DNA of 64,000 nucleotides from Nicotiana tabacum. Its lineage: Eukaryota > Streptophyta > Magnoliopsida > Solanales > Solanaceae. The stretch's first letter is position 1. The number at the start of each line of letters is the position of its first letter. Location: positions 128,586,997-128,650,996 of the forward strand of contig NC_134097.1 of NCBI RefSeq assembly GCF_000715075.1, in the 5' to 3' direction. The position numbers and the translations under genes were made by a program. Below the pieces are notes generated by a model. That model was given only the letters and a program-made list of their open reading frames with translations. It was not told where the DNA came from and ran no database searches. Below, one piece after another: positions 43,674 to 54,539 of this stretch.

Positions 43674-46134
43674 TAAATATATTTATTGGAGGGGATTTTA
43701 ATGGCCATATTGGGTCGACTGCTGGTGGTTATGGTGAGGTGCATGGGGGCTTTGGCCTTGGGGATAGGAACGGAGGAGGTACTTCGTTGTTAGACTTCGC
43801 TAAGGCTTTTGAGCTGGTGATTGTGAACTCGACTTTTCCGAAGAGGGAGGAGCATCTGGTTACTTTCCAAAGTTCGACAGTGAAGAATCATATTGATTAC
43901 ATTCTCCTTAGAAGGTGTGATAGAGGGTTGTGCAAGGATTGCAAGGTTATCCCGGGAGACACCCTCGCGACTCAGCATAGGCTCTTAGTGATAGACATCG
44001 GCATTATGATGAAGAGGAAGAAGAGGTATGCTCGTGGCCGACCGAGGATTTGATGGGGAGCTTTAACCAAGGATAAAGCCCAGGAGTTGGAGGGGAGGTT
44101 ATCCACTATGGGAGCTTGGAGGAGTAGTGGAGACGCGAGCACTATGTCGTCAACGACGGCGAACTATGTGAGGGAGGTGGTGAGAGAGGTGCTAGGGATA
44201 TCGAAGGGTTTTTCTGGCAGGCACCAAGGCGACTGGTGGTGGAATGACGTACTCCAAGGTAAAGTGGAGGCGAAGAAGGCAGCGTACGCGAAGTTGGCAG
44301 GGAGCACAAGCGAGGAGGAGAGTCAAGCGAATAGAGAGAGGTACAAGGTGGCAAGGAAGGAGGCAAAGTTGGAGGTCACGGAGGCTAAGAATGCAGCGTT
44401 TGGTTGTCTATACAAGGAATTGGGGAGAAAGGTGGGGACAGAAAGTTGTTTCGGCTGGCTAAAGAGAGGGAGAGGAAGGCCCGGGATCTGGACCAAGTAA
44501 GGTACATCAAAGACGAGGATGGTAAAGTATTGACGGGAGAGTCCCATATTAAGCAGAGATGGAAGACGTACTTCTATGGTCTTCTAAACGAGGAGGGGGA
44601 CCGTGATATAGCGCTAGGGGACTTGGGGAATTCGGAGAGTCTCCAAGATTTTAGGTATTGTAGGCGCATTAAGGTGGAGGAGGTCGTGGGGGCTTTGCGT
44701 AAGATGAGTAGGGGTAGAGTGACCGGGCCAGATGAAATTTCGGTTGAGTTTTGGAAGTGTGTGGGTAGAGCAGGATTGGAGTGGCTTACTAGGTTGTTCA
44801 ATGTAATTTTTAGGACAAAGAGGATGCCAGAGGAGTGGAGGTCGAGTACAGTGGTACTGTTGTACAAGAACAAAGGTGATATCCAGTGTTGTAACAATTA
44901 TAGGGGTATCAAGTTACTTAGTCATATCATGAAAGTCTGGGAGAGGGTGGTGGAGGTGAGGGTGAGGAAGACGACATCTATATCCGACAATCAGTTTGGG
45001 TTCATGCCGGGTCGCTCCACTACGGAAGCTATCCACCTTATTAGGAGGTTGGTGGAACAGTACAGGGATAAGAAGAAGGATCTGCACATGGTATTTATTG
45101 ACTTGGAGAAAGCGTATGACAAGGTCCCTAGGGAGGTGCTCTGAAGATGTCTTGAGGCAAAAGGCGTACCGGTAGCCTACATAAGAGCAATCAAGGACAT
45201 GTATAATGGAGCTAAGACTAAGGTGAGGACTGTGGGAGGTGACTCGGAGCATTTTACGGTTGTTATGGGATTACACCAAGGCTCTGCGCTTAGCCCGCTC
45301 TTATTTGCATTGGTGATGGATGCATTGACACACCATATTCAAGGGGATGTGTCGTGGTGTATGTTATTTGCTGATGCCATAGTTCTAATTGATGAGACGA
45401 GGGTCGGTGTTAACGAGAGATTGGAGGTTTGGAGACAGACCCTCGAGTCTAAGGGTTTCAAATTGAGCAGGTCTAAGACAGAGTACCTGGAGTGCAAGTT
45501 TAGCGCTGAGTCGAGGGAAGTAGGCAGGGACGTGAGGCTTGGATCACAGGTCATCCCCAAGAGAGATAGCTTCAAGTACCTTGGGTCGATGATTCAAGGG
45601 GACGGAGAGATCGACGAGGACGTCACTCACTGTATAGGGGCGGGCTGGATGAAATAGGGGCTTGCATATGGAGTCTTTTGTGACAAGAAAATACCACCGA
45701 TACTCAAAGGTAAGTTTTATAGAGTTGTGGTTAGACCGGCCATGTTGTATGGGGCAGAGTGTTGGCCGGTTAAGAACTCCCATATCCAGAGGATGAAGGT
45801 AACAGAGATGAGGATGCTGAAGTGGATGTGCGGAAATACTAGGATAGACAAGATTAGGAATAAAGATATTCGAAAGAAGGTGGGCGTGGCCCCTGTGGAT
45901 GACAAGATGCGGGAAGCGAGGCTCAAATGGTCCGGACACGTGCGGAGGAGAAGCCTTGATGCTCCGGTGAGGAGGTGTGAGCGGTTGGCCGTGGTGGGTA
46001 CGAGAAGAGGTAGAGGGAGGCCTAAGAAGTATTGGGGAGGGGTGATCAAGCAGGACATGGTACGACTGCAGATTTTCGAGGACATGACCCTTGATATGAA
46101 GGTCTGGAGGTCAAGCATTAGGGTTGTAGGTTAG
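43674..46134 (+). pseudogene. RTE LINE endonuclease-reverse transcriptase, broken
   Basis: It opens in the C-terminal half of the AP-type endonuclease (FIGGDFNGHIGS...TSLLDFAKAF...HIDYILLRR). Then come a basic linker, the RT ([85 protein letters not shown]) and a C-terminal region ending [12 protein letters not shown]. Breaks: TGA at 44051, a one-base deletion in a G-run near 44422, TGA at 45142 and TAG at 45655; three of these look like CGA or TGG codons changed by single transitions. The catalytic box reads FADA (45367-45378) where FADD is expected, so the enzyme would be dead even without the stops. Confidence 0.94.
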
Positions 46135-46509
46135 GGGACAGTAGAGCTTTCCTTACTTCATACCGGGGGTGAGGCGGGATTGGATTAGGGTTGATCTTAG
46201 ATGTCTTGCATTTTATGTTGAATCGACACTATCCTTGCTGTTTATCTTAGCCCCGGGCCTTAGATATTGGTTACTGTTATTGCATGTCATTTATCTTTTG
46301 GTTGTTATGCTTCTGTTACTATTACGGTTTCTACTGGAGTTACTAATGAATTGTCTTTTCTTATTTTTTATTTCCGTCTTTCTAGCCGAGGGTCTATCGG
46401 AAACAGCCTCTCTGCCCTATTGGGGTAGGGGTAAGGTCTGCGTACACATTACCCTCTCTAGACCCCACTTTGTGGGATTTTACTGGGTTGTTGTTGTTGT
46501 TATTGTTGT
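46135..46509 (+). other. 3' untranslated region and TTG tail of the LINE
   Basis: A T-rich stretch is followed by GCCTCTCTGCCC, GGTAGGGGTAAGGTCTGCG, CTAGACCCCAC and (TTG)n. In SINE-LINE pairs this is the part recognised by the LINE reverse transcriptase. Confidence 0.85.
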
Positions 46510-46521
46510 ATACAGAAATGT

Positions 46522-46879
46522 ATATATATTATAAAAATATATATTTTTCGGCTATATAGTGTCATTTTTTCAAAAATATAAAATGATTATATATGTTCTC
46601 TGATCCTTAATACGTGTTACTTCACAATTTTATCTTCTGAAACACTATCCTATTTGGATGCACAATGAAGGCAAAAAATTGTTTTCCTCTTTATTCTTTT
46701 CCGTCCATGTAGTTACAGTAATATTCCACAAATTAGTGGAAATCGACATTCTTTGCACACTCAGTTATGCAAATCAAAAGAACTTAATTAACAATTAACT
46801 TCATCATTTGACATGAGATTATGTGGTTCAAAATACTAAAAAGTAAAAGAAATATGTAAGTGGCCTTTCGGATCAATGA
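46522..46879. other. Intergenic AT-rich spacer
   Basis: Low-complexity AT runs with no supported gene. Nothing recognised. Confidence 0.55.
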
Positions 46880-47750
46880 TTTTCTTTAAAATAATAAGTT
46901 AAAACTCCCTTAAACTATCACGTTTTTGTCAGTTACCTACTTAAACTATTCGGTGTCCCCAAAACCCCTCTTAATTATATACACCTATATATTAAAAAAC
47001 TCTCGTCGTTTTCTTAGTGGTGAGTGTGATACACCCTTCTATTTATTCAGCCTAATCTGATATATCAATTTAATTAAGAATTTTAACTAATAACAAAAAA
47101 TAATTAAATGGGTAAATGTTTTGGGGGTTAAAAAATCAAAGGTAGAGGAATGAAGCGATAAACACATGGTTATTTGTCAAAAAAAAAAAAAAACCTCTTC
47201 TATCTCCTCCGATAATGGCTACACCATGTCTCAATCATGATTTTTACCATTAAACTTTGATTAAACATTGAATTTTTTCCAATAACCTTCATTTTCACCG
47301 GAAATTGTAGCTTAATAAGAGTTTTGGATAAAAAAACATTAGGATTTGGTTGAAAGAAGAAGACCTAAATGAAGAAGAAAGATAATTTTAGAAGAAATAA
47401 AAGAAAAAAATTTCATATGAAAACCATAAGAATAAAGGAAGAAGAAAGATGAAAAATGAAGAAGGCTAGAATATAAAGAAAATATAGGGAAAATAATTTT
47501 TTAAAGAGGGTAACAGTAATTAACCATTAGAAATGACCAATTGGGGCTATATTTATGTATAATTTCATCTCTCACGCTTCTTTTGGCGAGTTACCTCACA
47601 TATTTCATTAAAAAATCGACAAAAGATTTTTTAACATATAAGGGATATAGTTAAAGGGGATTTTGGGGACATCGGATAATTTAAGTATGTAACTGACAAA
47701 AATATAATAGTTTAAGGGGATTTCAAGATATTCACTATTTAAATAACGAA
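46880..47750. mobile_element. MITE with long terminal inverted repeats
   Basis: About 68 bases at 46901-46968 (CCCTTAAACTATCACG, TTTTTGTCAGTTAC, CTTAAACTATTCGG, GTGTCCCCAAAACCCC) recur inverted at about 47655-47724 (GGGGATTTTGGGGACATCGG, GTAACTGACAAAAA, ATAGTTTAAGGGG). The interior is AT-rich and non-coding with a 15-base A-run near 47180. The exact ends and target duplication are unclear; a weaker match may extend the arms to about 46880 and 47750. The transposase superfamily is not determined. Confidence 0.82.
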
Positions 47751-48292
47751 ATTTTAATATCTCTTTTCCTCTAATGGGATAGTAATCGATGAGTCATGTA
47801 CTGAAAACTATTGCCCTTCAGCTTGATAACAACCTCGTCGAGGCTTATTTCTCTTTATAATAAACTGCAAGTTGATATTTTCTAAACCTAAAATTAACAT
47901 TATAAGCAATGCCAAGTGCTAAGTGAATTGGATTTTCCAACTATAAATTTGACTACTAGCTTGTTTTCTATTAAGCAATGAAAGACGAGAGTCCTACTTA
48001 TTCAATGTAATTTAATATTTCTACCCTATAAGAGCAATGCATCAATTTTATATAAGTTGTACCATATATACATTCAGAAAATTTGCACTTTTCTATAGTA
48101 GGACGAAAATTGCATTGAAATCATCCATTAACATTATCAATTTTTAAAAAAAAACTTAGATCTCGTAGGAGCAATTAAATACAAGTGTAGCTCTTCTAGA
48201 CAAAACCTCACATCCAATCGCATAGGGCTAACAAATAACTCTTGCGCTACCATTTTTGGCATCAGAATGTGATTGAAAAAAAAAAATCTCTT
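47751..48292. other. Intergenic AT-rich spacer
   Basis: No coding frame or repeat with clear structure was found. The stretch is AT-rich throughout. Confidence 0.55.
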
Positions 48293-48460
48293 TGTACAAA
48301 ATATTTTGTATTTACGCAGGGTTTGGGGAAGGCCCGTACCCTAAGGGTGTGATTATAAACAACCTACCCTAATGCAAATATTAGTGATTTTTTCAACGGT
48401 TCAAACCCGTGACATATAAATCACACGGAGACAAGTATACCGTTGCTCCAAAGCTCCCTT
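48293..48460 (-). mobile_element. Au-type SINE
   Basis: On the minus strand it opens AAGGGAGCTTTGGAGCAACGG (box A region) and has the box B-like GTCACGGGTTTGAACCGT (around 48399-48412). Then follow CATTAGGGTAGG, GGGTACGGGCCTTCCCC and CCCTGCG. This order matches what I know of the widespread plant Au SINE, derived from a tRNA gene. The copy is old, with several C-to-T-type changes. Confidence 0.82.
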
Positions 48461-49071
48461 CGGAATGCAACACTTGACTTAATTAAATTAAACATTCTTT
48501 GTTACAAGCCATTTTTCTTTAATAAGCTAAGTCACATTTAATTAGATATCATCCATGTCTGATGTCATGCAAGAGTTTGCTCAAAGGGATGGAAAATTCA
48601 AGATATATTCCGTCTCTTAGTCATACCAAAGGCCATATTTGGAAAATGCAGTCTAAGAATGATATCGCCTTTATGTAAGCATAATATTATCTTAACTTGT
48701 GATGGAGAAATAATAATCCAAATGTAATCACTATCACACGTAAGGAGGCAATATATTATTGGTCATATATTATCATTACATGCAACGAAAGCATTCCAAA
48801 TTATGAGTTAAACTTAATAGGTTTAGTTTGCAATTTATTACCATTAAAACCAAGTCATTACATTTTTAAATTATGGATTCCAAATTTAAAATTTGTTTCA
48901 CTTTTAATGATTTTTCACACACACATATATGTTTTGTGTTGAAAAATGATAGAACTCAGTTAAACCCAATGATTATATGCTCCATCCACCTTGTACTCGA
49001 GGAACAAATTTCTCAAATAGGCAAGGAAGAAAAACCTAGCTACATGGAACACTTGATAAGAGTCCTTGACC
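48461..49071. other. Intergenic AT-rich spacer
   Basis: No gene or structured repeat is supported. A 79-codon open frame at 48873-49112 resembles nothing known to me and has no supporting features. Confidence 0.55.
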
Positions 49072-49280
49072 ATAGGGGCATCAATTGTTCAGTTTGGTCA
49101 GTTATTTTATAAAATTTATACCATATTAATTTTTCAATTATTTTATTTTGTATAACCAAAATTAGATTTTTAGGAACTGTCCCAACCATCTCAGTTTTTT
49201 TTCGATATCGGTATGATTTGGTTATCTTTTTGGTATTTTTTAAAAAAATCATGTAAGAATCGCTAGTCGAAGTTAGAATG
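49072..49280. mobile_element. Diverged hAT-type MITE fragment
   Basis: AGGGGCATCAATTGTTCAG opens a stretch continuing TTTGGTCAGTTATTTTATAAA, CCCAACCATCTCAG, TCGATATCGGTATG and AAAAAAATCATGTAAG. This resembles a common nightshade MITE whose end normally reads AGGGGTGTCAATGG. Only one end is clear, and the assignment is from memory. Confidence 0.5.
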
Positions 49281-49608
49281 CAATAAATACGTACTTGCAC
49301 ATAATTCTGGCAAAAATCTCTAGACAATTTTACTATTTTAAAAGTTATGAATTAAAGTAACATGAAAGACATCTAGAATAAAGATTCATCCGAGTATTCT
49401 ATGGTAGCGTAAAACAAATTAAGCAAAGGCAAGAGATATATAAATCATATGAGTAGAAAGATACTAACCAAATTAGGGCTCAAGAATAGAGTTTATTAGA
49501 TGATTTATATGTAACAATAGAAATCTACATCATACGAGAGGAAAAATATCCAATACCTTGTGCCTTGCTAATGAAGATCGCTAGAATGCCTAGTTACTTG
49601 CTATTCTA
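49281..49608. other. Intergenic spacer left of the giant solo LTR
   Basis: No gene is supported. The last five bases (TTCTA, 49604-49608) are the left copy of the target duplication of the following element. Confidence 0.55.
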
Positions 49609-52466
49609 TGTTACACCCTTTTGTTTACTTCACTAACCCCTTTAAAAAAAAAAGACTTGTAAAGTTCAAAAAGATTTTTCAAAATTGAAAAGTGACAAAA
49701 CATTTGTTTAAAAGGGATTAAAGTCGCCACTTGGCATATAATCTTGGTGTGCCAAGTTACCATTTAAAAGCAATTTTTCCTTAAAAACATATTTGACTCT
49801 AAACTAGTTTGCACCAGAGATTCTAGATAAGGAAGTTCATTTGACTCGAAGAGAAGGTGTTAGGCATTCCTCGAGCCCCATGACTAGTACGATTGTGTAC
49901 ATGATCCAGTTAGCTTTTGGGATATTCAAATTGAGGCAACACACACAAAAGTAAAATAAACACGCAAGAGGCTCGAGGTTGTTCCCACCTAAATAAAAAA
50001 AAAAGAATAAAATAAGAGAAATATTAAAAGTCTACACTATACTCGTTCCATAATATCCATTACCGCCTCCGTTACAATGGCATTCCCTGGATAAAATATA
50101 TACAAAATCTGCGAGCATTCCCCCAAATATAAACTAAAGGGAACAACTTCTCACCTTGAAAATAAAAACTAAATAAACATCCTAATATTGCCTACCCAGA
50201 TGTGATCGCTACTACCGAATAATATAATAAATAAAGTAAATAAAGGCAACTAAATAAAAGGAGAATTCAATTCATGCTCATGTTCTTTAGGCTATTTATT
50301 TCATGTATCCGGACCGAGCCCAATCCTAAAGTATGTAGGTGAAAATTTAATAGCTGACAGGCTCTATCTTTACCTTCCCGCGATCCAACAATCATTCAAA
50401 CAGCAGACAAGCAAAGAAGGATAAGACCAAAATCGCAAAAGGAAAAGAACCTACAAAGTGATAATAAAATAGACATATGATGGATTAAATTATGATAAGA
50501 GCCACTAATTTCTGGAGATGTCGTTCACATTTTCCTCACTGCCCAGCTCCACAAAAGACAACACCAGCGTTTTCGAGAACCCGACCCATAAAATGGAATG
50601 TGAACTTTGAATGAAACAACGAATGATATAGGCAGACAAAATTGCAATATTTAAAGCCTTAGACATCTTATACATTTTATACACCCGACAAATTAAACTT
50701 GCACCTATGAAGACACACTTGAAAAGAATCCTCAAATATTTTAATGGCTACTGACAACGGATCATTTGAGGCTTATCGGTACCCAATTTTCCCTTAAAAT
50801 CCAAACAATTCAAAAAGTGCTTCTGAATTCAATTAACTGAAGTGCCACTTTAGTACTAAATTAGAGGGAGTTCACGTGGGTTGAACTTCAAACTGTGAAT
50901 GAACTTGCAGACATAGGCACGAAATATGAATATGCCTGTTTTATTAATATAATGCCAAGCTTATTCTGTTTTAGTAAGAGAAGGCTAAATAATTGTAACA
51001 CCCAATACAACACTAAAAATTTGAACTCAAAAAAATAATGGATCAAATTATATAACTAGTTTAGACGAAGCACATGTTAGCTACTCCAAAGTATTCTGTT
51101 TTTCTTTTAAATTTTTTTAGCACAAAATCCATTCAAGATCAGAACATTCAATTAAAGGAAATTTAATAAAAAGATATTATCCAAACAAGTACGAAACCCC
51201 ACCCGTTCTCAAATGGTTCTTTTGAAGCTCAATCCGTAGCATACAAAGAGAGAGAGAAAAGAAAGATCTGAGAGAAACCTGTTAGAGTAAAATCCCTTGA
51301 ATATATGAGCAAAAATGAAGAAAATCATCTACAAACGTGGAGTCCGAAATCCAGCAAAAACAGAGATTAACTCACTTCCAGAACTGCGCTCCGGATCCAC
51401 GACCCTGACGACAAAACTCGAACCCAATCTCAGCAACCCCAAGCGAAGTTCATTTTTAAAAAAGTTTAAAAAATCGGAATCCAAGACGAGAAGGACAGAA
51501 ACACCTTTATCTATATTTTGTTTTCTGAGATTTATACAAAAATATAAAATCCAAAATGAGCCCCAAGAACCCTAGAACCTTTTCTCTTCAAACTTTTATC
51601 TGAAAATCTGTCCAGAAGCTCTGTCCCAAAAAAATCAAATTCTTCTCTTAGATAGGTCGGTTCTTGAGGAATGGAAGGCTAGGATTGAGAGTTTAACTCC
51701 TGATCCTACGACTCCCATTAATCGAGAATCCGTCCAAAAGAAGAGGAGTGTGTGATTTCATGAGGGCGAGTGAGAGAGGCGGTGATGATTGGGAATATTC
51801 CCTTGTCAGAGTTAGTTACGCCACGTGGAGGGAGAGATGAGGGGGAGGGGACCAGGGCCTACGTGGAATGCCGGACTTCCGGCGGTTTAAGGTGGCTGGA
51901 GGGCGGCAAAGGCGTGGGGAAAAAGGGGTGCAGCTGATTTGAGAATTAGATAAGGTTTAGGGTTAGATGAATATTATGTTTTTATATGGGGTCTAGGATT
52001 AATTAGGATTGTTGGATCTAAATGGGATGAACGGCTGGGATTGAAGGAAGGGAGTGGGGCGGGTCAGTGTGATGTTGGCCTAAGGGGGGTTGGGCTCAAG
52101 TGAAAAGGGGAGGGGTGTCCGAATTGGGCCTCAATTTGGGCTAGAAAGATAAAAAAATAAATGATTATTTTTGTGTTCTTCTTCTTTCTTTCTTTTTTTT
52201 CAACATGAATTATATTAAGACAAAGATAAAGATAAATATGTTAGACCATAATAGATTTGAAATAATACTAATGACTTTAAGTAAAAAAAAAATGCATAAT
52301 AGGATGAAACTATTTTTTGTAATTTTTAATTTTTATACTTTAAACACTAGAATTAAAATTAATAATAGAGTGAAATCCTATAGAAATAAACTCAAAGAGA
52401 TATTCTAAAGATACTAAGACTAATAAAGATAATTCTAACGTGCAGGTCAAAAATTACGTGCTTACA
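49609..52466 (-). mobile_element. Giant solo LTR (Ogre/Tat-like), 2858 bp, minus strand
   Basis: On the minus strand it starts TGTAAGCACGTAATTTTTGACC, close to the start of the 36202-40364 LTR, and ends AAAAGGGTGTAACA. TTCTA flanks both ends (49604-49608 and 52467-52471). Near its end it has AGTCGCCACTT (49720, inverted), the counterpart of AAGTGGCGACT in the other LTR. A candidate TATA box (ATATAAAA, minus strand) lies near 51982-51990. No primer-binding site or coding DNA is attached. Open frames here (50505, 51315, 52205) are not supported as genes. Confidence 0.85.
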
Positions 52467-52471
52467 TTCTA

Positions 52472-52849
52472 AATGTTGAAACTAATTTAGTTTCAGTATG
52501 AGTAGTAGAATAGGTTTGGAAGTTGGGACTTTGGATATTAATTGCTTTGTCACTTGTAGTCATTTTCATAATCTCAAGGCCCAAAAAAACCTTAATGCTT
52601 TGTTAGTTTCAAACTTAGTATATAAAATATATTTTTCATATATAAATTTATTCGGTACGATTTGTTTTTCTTTTGGTTTATTTTTATAAAAATAAAAACC
52701 TACCCTATCATTAGGTGCGGTTATAAATTTATATAAAAACCTACGATTTGTTAAAAGAACTATAAAAATCGACTCGCTACGGTACGGTTCGGTCGGTTTA
52801 ATTGATTTTTAAAGATCCATTGACACCCCTGCTTGACCTTTCCTATTCT
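52472..52849. other. Spacer with a probable hAT-type MITE end
   Basis: The stretch 52640-52835 (GGTACGATTTG, CTACGGTACGGTTCGG, TCGGTTTAATTG, CCATTGACACCCCTG) looks like the right end of the MITE type at 49072. No matching left end is visible. The rest shows nothing recognisable. Confidence 0.45.
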
Positions 52850-53700
52850 TAGGCCTCATTTTTTTAAAAATTAAAACGTCTTAATCTGAAGACATATCTG
52901 AATATCAAGATTTATATTAAGATTAAGACATCTGAATCTGAATACATATCTAAATATCAAGATCTATATTAAGATTTGAATACTAAATGATTAAAATTGT
53001 TTGTTTTTTTAACATCTGAATATATATAATTTATCTTTATTTAAATATTAATAAACATAAAATTCAAATAAAATATTAACTTATATATATATAGGTGATG
53101 ACTAACGGATGTTCTTGTGAGTGCCGATTAGAGGCGGTGGTTGGTTGTGATTTTGGTTGATGGTGGTGGTTGTGGGTAGTAGCTAGTGCTGATTGGTAGC
53201 GATACCGATAGTGGTTGAGGATGATGGTGATAGTTAATAAATGGTGGATGGTGGTAGTGGTGATTGTAATTGTGATTGAAGAAGGCAATGATAAGTGGTG
53301 GTAGTTTATAATGGTGGGCGGTGTCGCTATGGTTTTTGATGGTGATAGAGTGGTTGGTTGTGGTAGTTGAGGTGGGTGGTGGTAGTAGTGGCGGGTATGG
53401 TTGAGGATGGTGGTGGGTGGTGATAGTGGTGGTAGTGGTAGTTGATAATGGTAGGCGGTGACGGCAATTAGTAATGATTGTAGATTATAGCATCTTAATG
53501 AAATTAAGTCTTGGTTATAGATCTTATCCATACAGACTTATTCAGACCCATTAAGTAGTTATGAAGTAAAAAAATTACTTAATGGTTAAAATCTAAATGA
53601 TTAACATTCAGATATTAAAATCAAACACACTTAATGTCTGAGATCTGATTGATTAAAATTCAGACTTTTATTAAGTGCAAACAAATAAGACTTTAATTAA
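52850..53700. mobile_element. Probable hAT-like MITE with a GT-rich core
   Basis: The left end (TAGGCCTCATTTTTTT, with ATCTGAATAT and AAGATTAAGACATCTGAAT repeats) and right end (ATTCAGACTTTTATTAAGTG, CAAACAAATAAGAC) show inverted similarity, with ATCTGAAT/ATTCAGAT motifs facing each other. Between them, 53095-53470 is a GGTGGT-rich minisatellite-like block. Its antisense gives a 151-codon His/Pro/Thr-rich open frame (53076-53531), which is low-complexity and not a supported gene. End positions are approximate. Confidence 0.55.
53095..53470. repeat. GGTGGT-rich minisatellite-like block
   Basis: Irregular repeats of GGTGGTAGTGGTGATTG type on the plus strand show strong G/T strand bias. No exact period is visible, so it is a degenerate trinucleotide-based repeat. 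Confidence 0.75.
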
Positions 53701-54051
53701 AAATCTCTAAGAGTTGATCCTGCGTGAATACGAGACATTTTATGCACCAAGCTACCTTTTAGCTTCTTACTCGAGGCAACGCTTCAAGGTACTCATTTCA
53801 ATATAGGTTGAAGTCGTTCGTCACCTTATTATCTTTGTAATTATTCTTAAGAATTAAGGGATATTCTTATCATTGATGGGAACTTTGTAAGATTCCTCTT
53901 TCATCTAAATTATATGAGTTTCGAATTTAATTTTGGGCATCTTGGGGATGAAAAGGAAATAATAGACCAATGACAGGATTTATTTTGGGACTTCTTGAGG
54001 ATGAAAATGATATAATTGACCAAATAACTGAGATTTTCACTATCTTATAAA
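53701..54051. other. Intergenic spacer left of the hAT element
   Basis: No gene or repeat with clear ends was found. Confidence 0.5.
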
Positions 54052-54539
54052 AGAAAAAATAAGGGTGTTTAACGGGTGGGCCGGGCCGAGGTGGAATTTT
54101 TTGTACCCGTACGGATTATGGTCCGGGCCGGTTACGGGTTGGGGCTTACCGGGTTTAACGGGTTCGGGTTCATTCGGGTAAAAATTGAACCGTACGGGTT
54201 ACGGGTTGAGGGGGCCGGGCCGGGCCAGGTTTAGTGTATTTTTTAATTTTTTTTGTATTTGGTATAACTATTGTAAGTTATATTAATATAAAGAATACAA
54301 GTAAGATAGAAATAAAGTGCACTTATAAATTTCAAGTGCTACATTTATTTCAAAATTCAAACTTACAAATTGAAAGGTTTACATTTAACAAGTAAATTAA
54401 CCAAAAAAGAGTAAATTCAACGGTTTTGCATTGCCTTAGTAAGTTCTTCATAATCAATATGAACAGAGTGACATCCTTCTGGAGTGTTAAATTCGGATAG
54501 GTTACCATGTGTTAATATATCTCCAAGTTCCTCGTCTTC

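Larger units (their letters stand above)
43674..46509 (+). mobile_element. RTE-type LINE, 5'-truncated, with a 12-bp target duplication
   Basis: ATACAGAAATGT occurs at 43662-43673 and again at 46510-46521, flanking the element exactly. The 5' end is truncated inside the endonuclease domain, which is typical of LINE insertions. The 3' end carries the block GGGGTAGGGGTAAGGTCTGC and a TTG-repeat tail. The same end is used by the TS SINE at 61081-61147. Length is 2836 bp. Confidence 0.95.

Noticed and set aside
46169..46534. 121-codon plus-strand frame with hydrophobic stretches
   Set aside because: It translates the 3' untranslated region and TTG tail of the LINE; the leucine and valine runs come from T-rich DNA, not from membrane segments.
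48873..49112. 79-codon plus-strand frame
   Set aside because: No homologous motif, AT-rich composition, and the last part overlaps a MITE-like sequence.
53076..53531. 151-codon minus-strand frame rich in His, Pro and Thr
   Set aside because: It is the antisense of a GGTGGT-rich low-complexity block inside a MITE; no domain, no codon signal and no neighbouring gene features.
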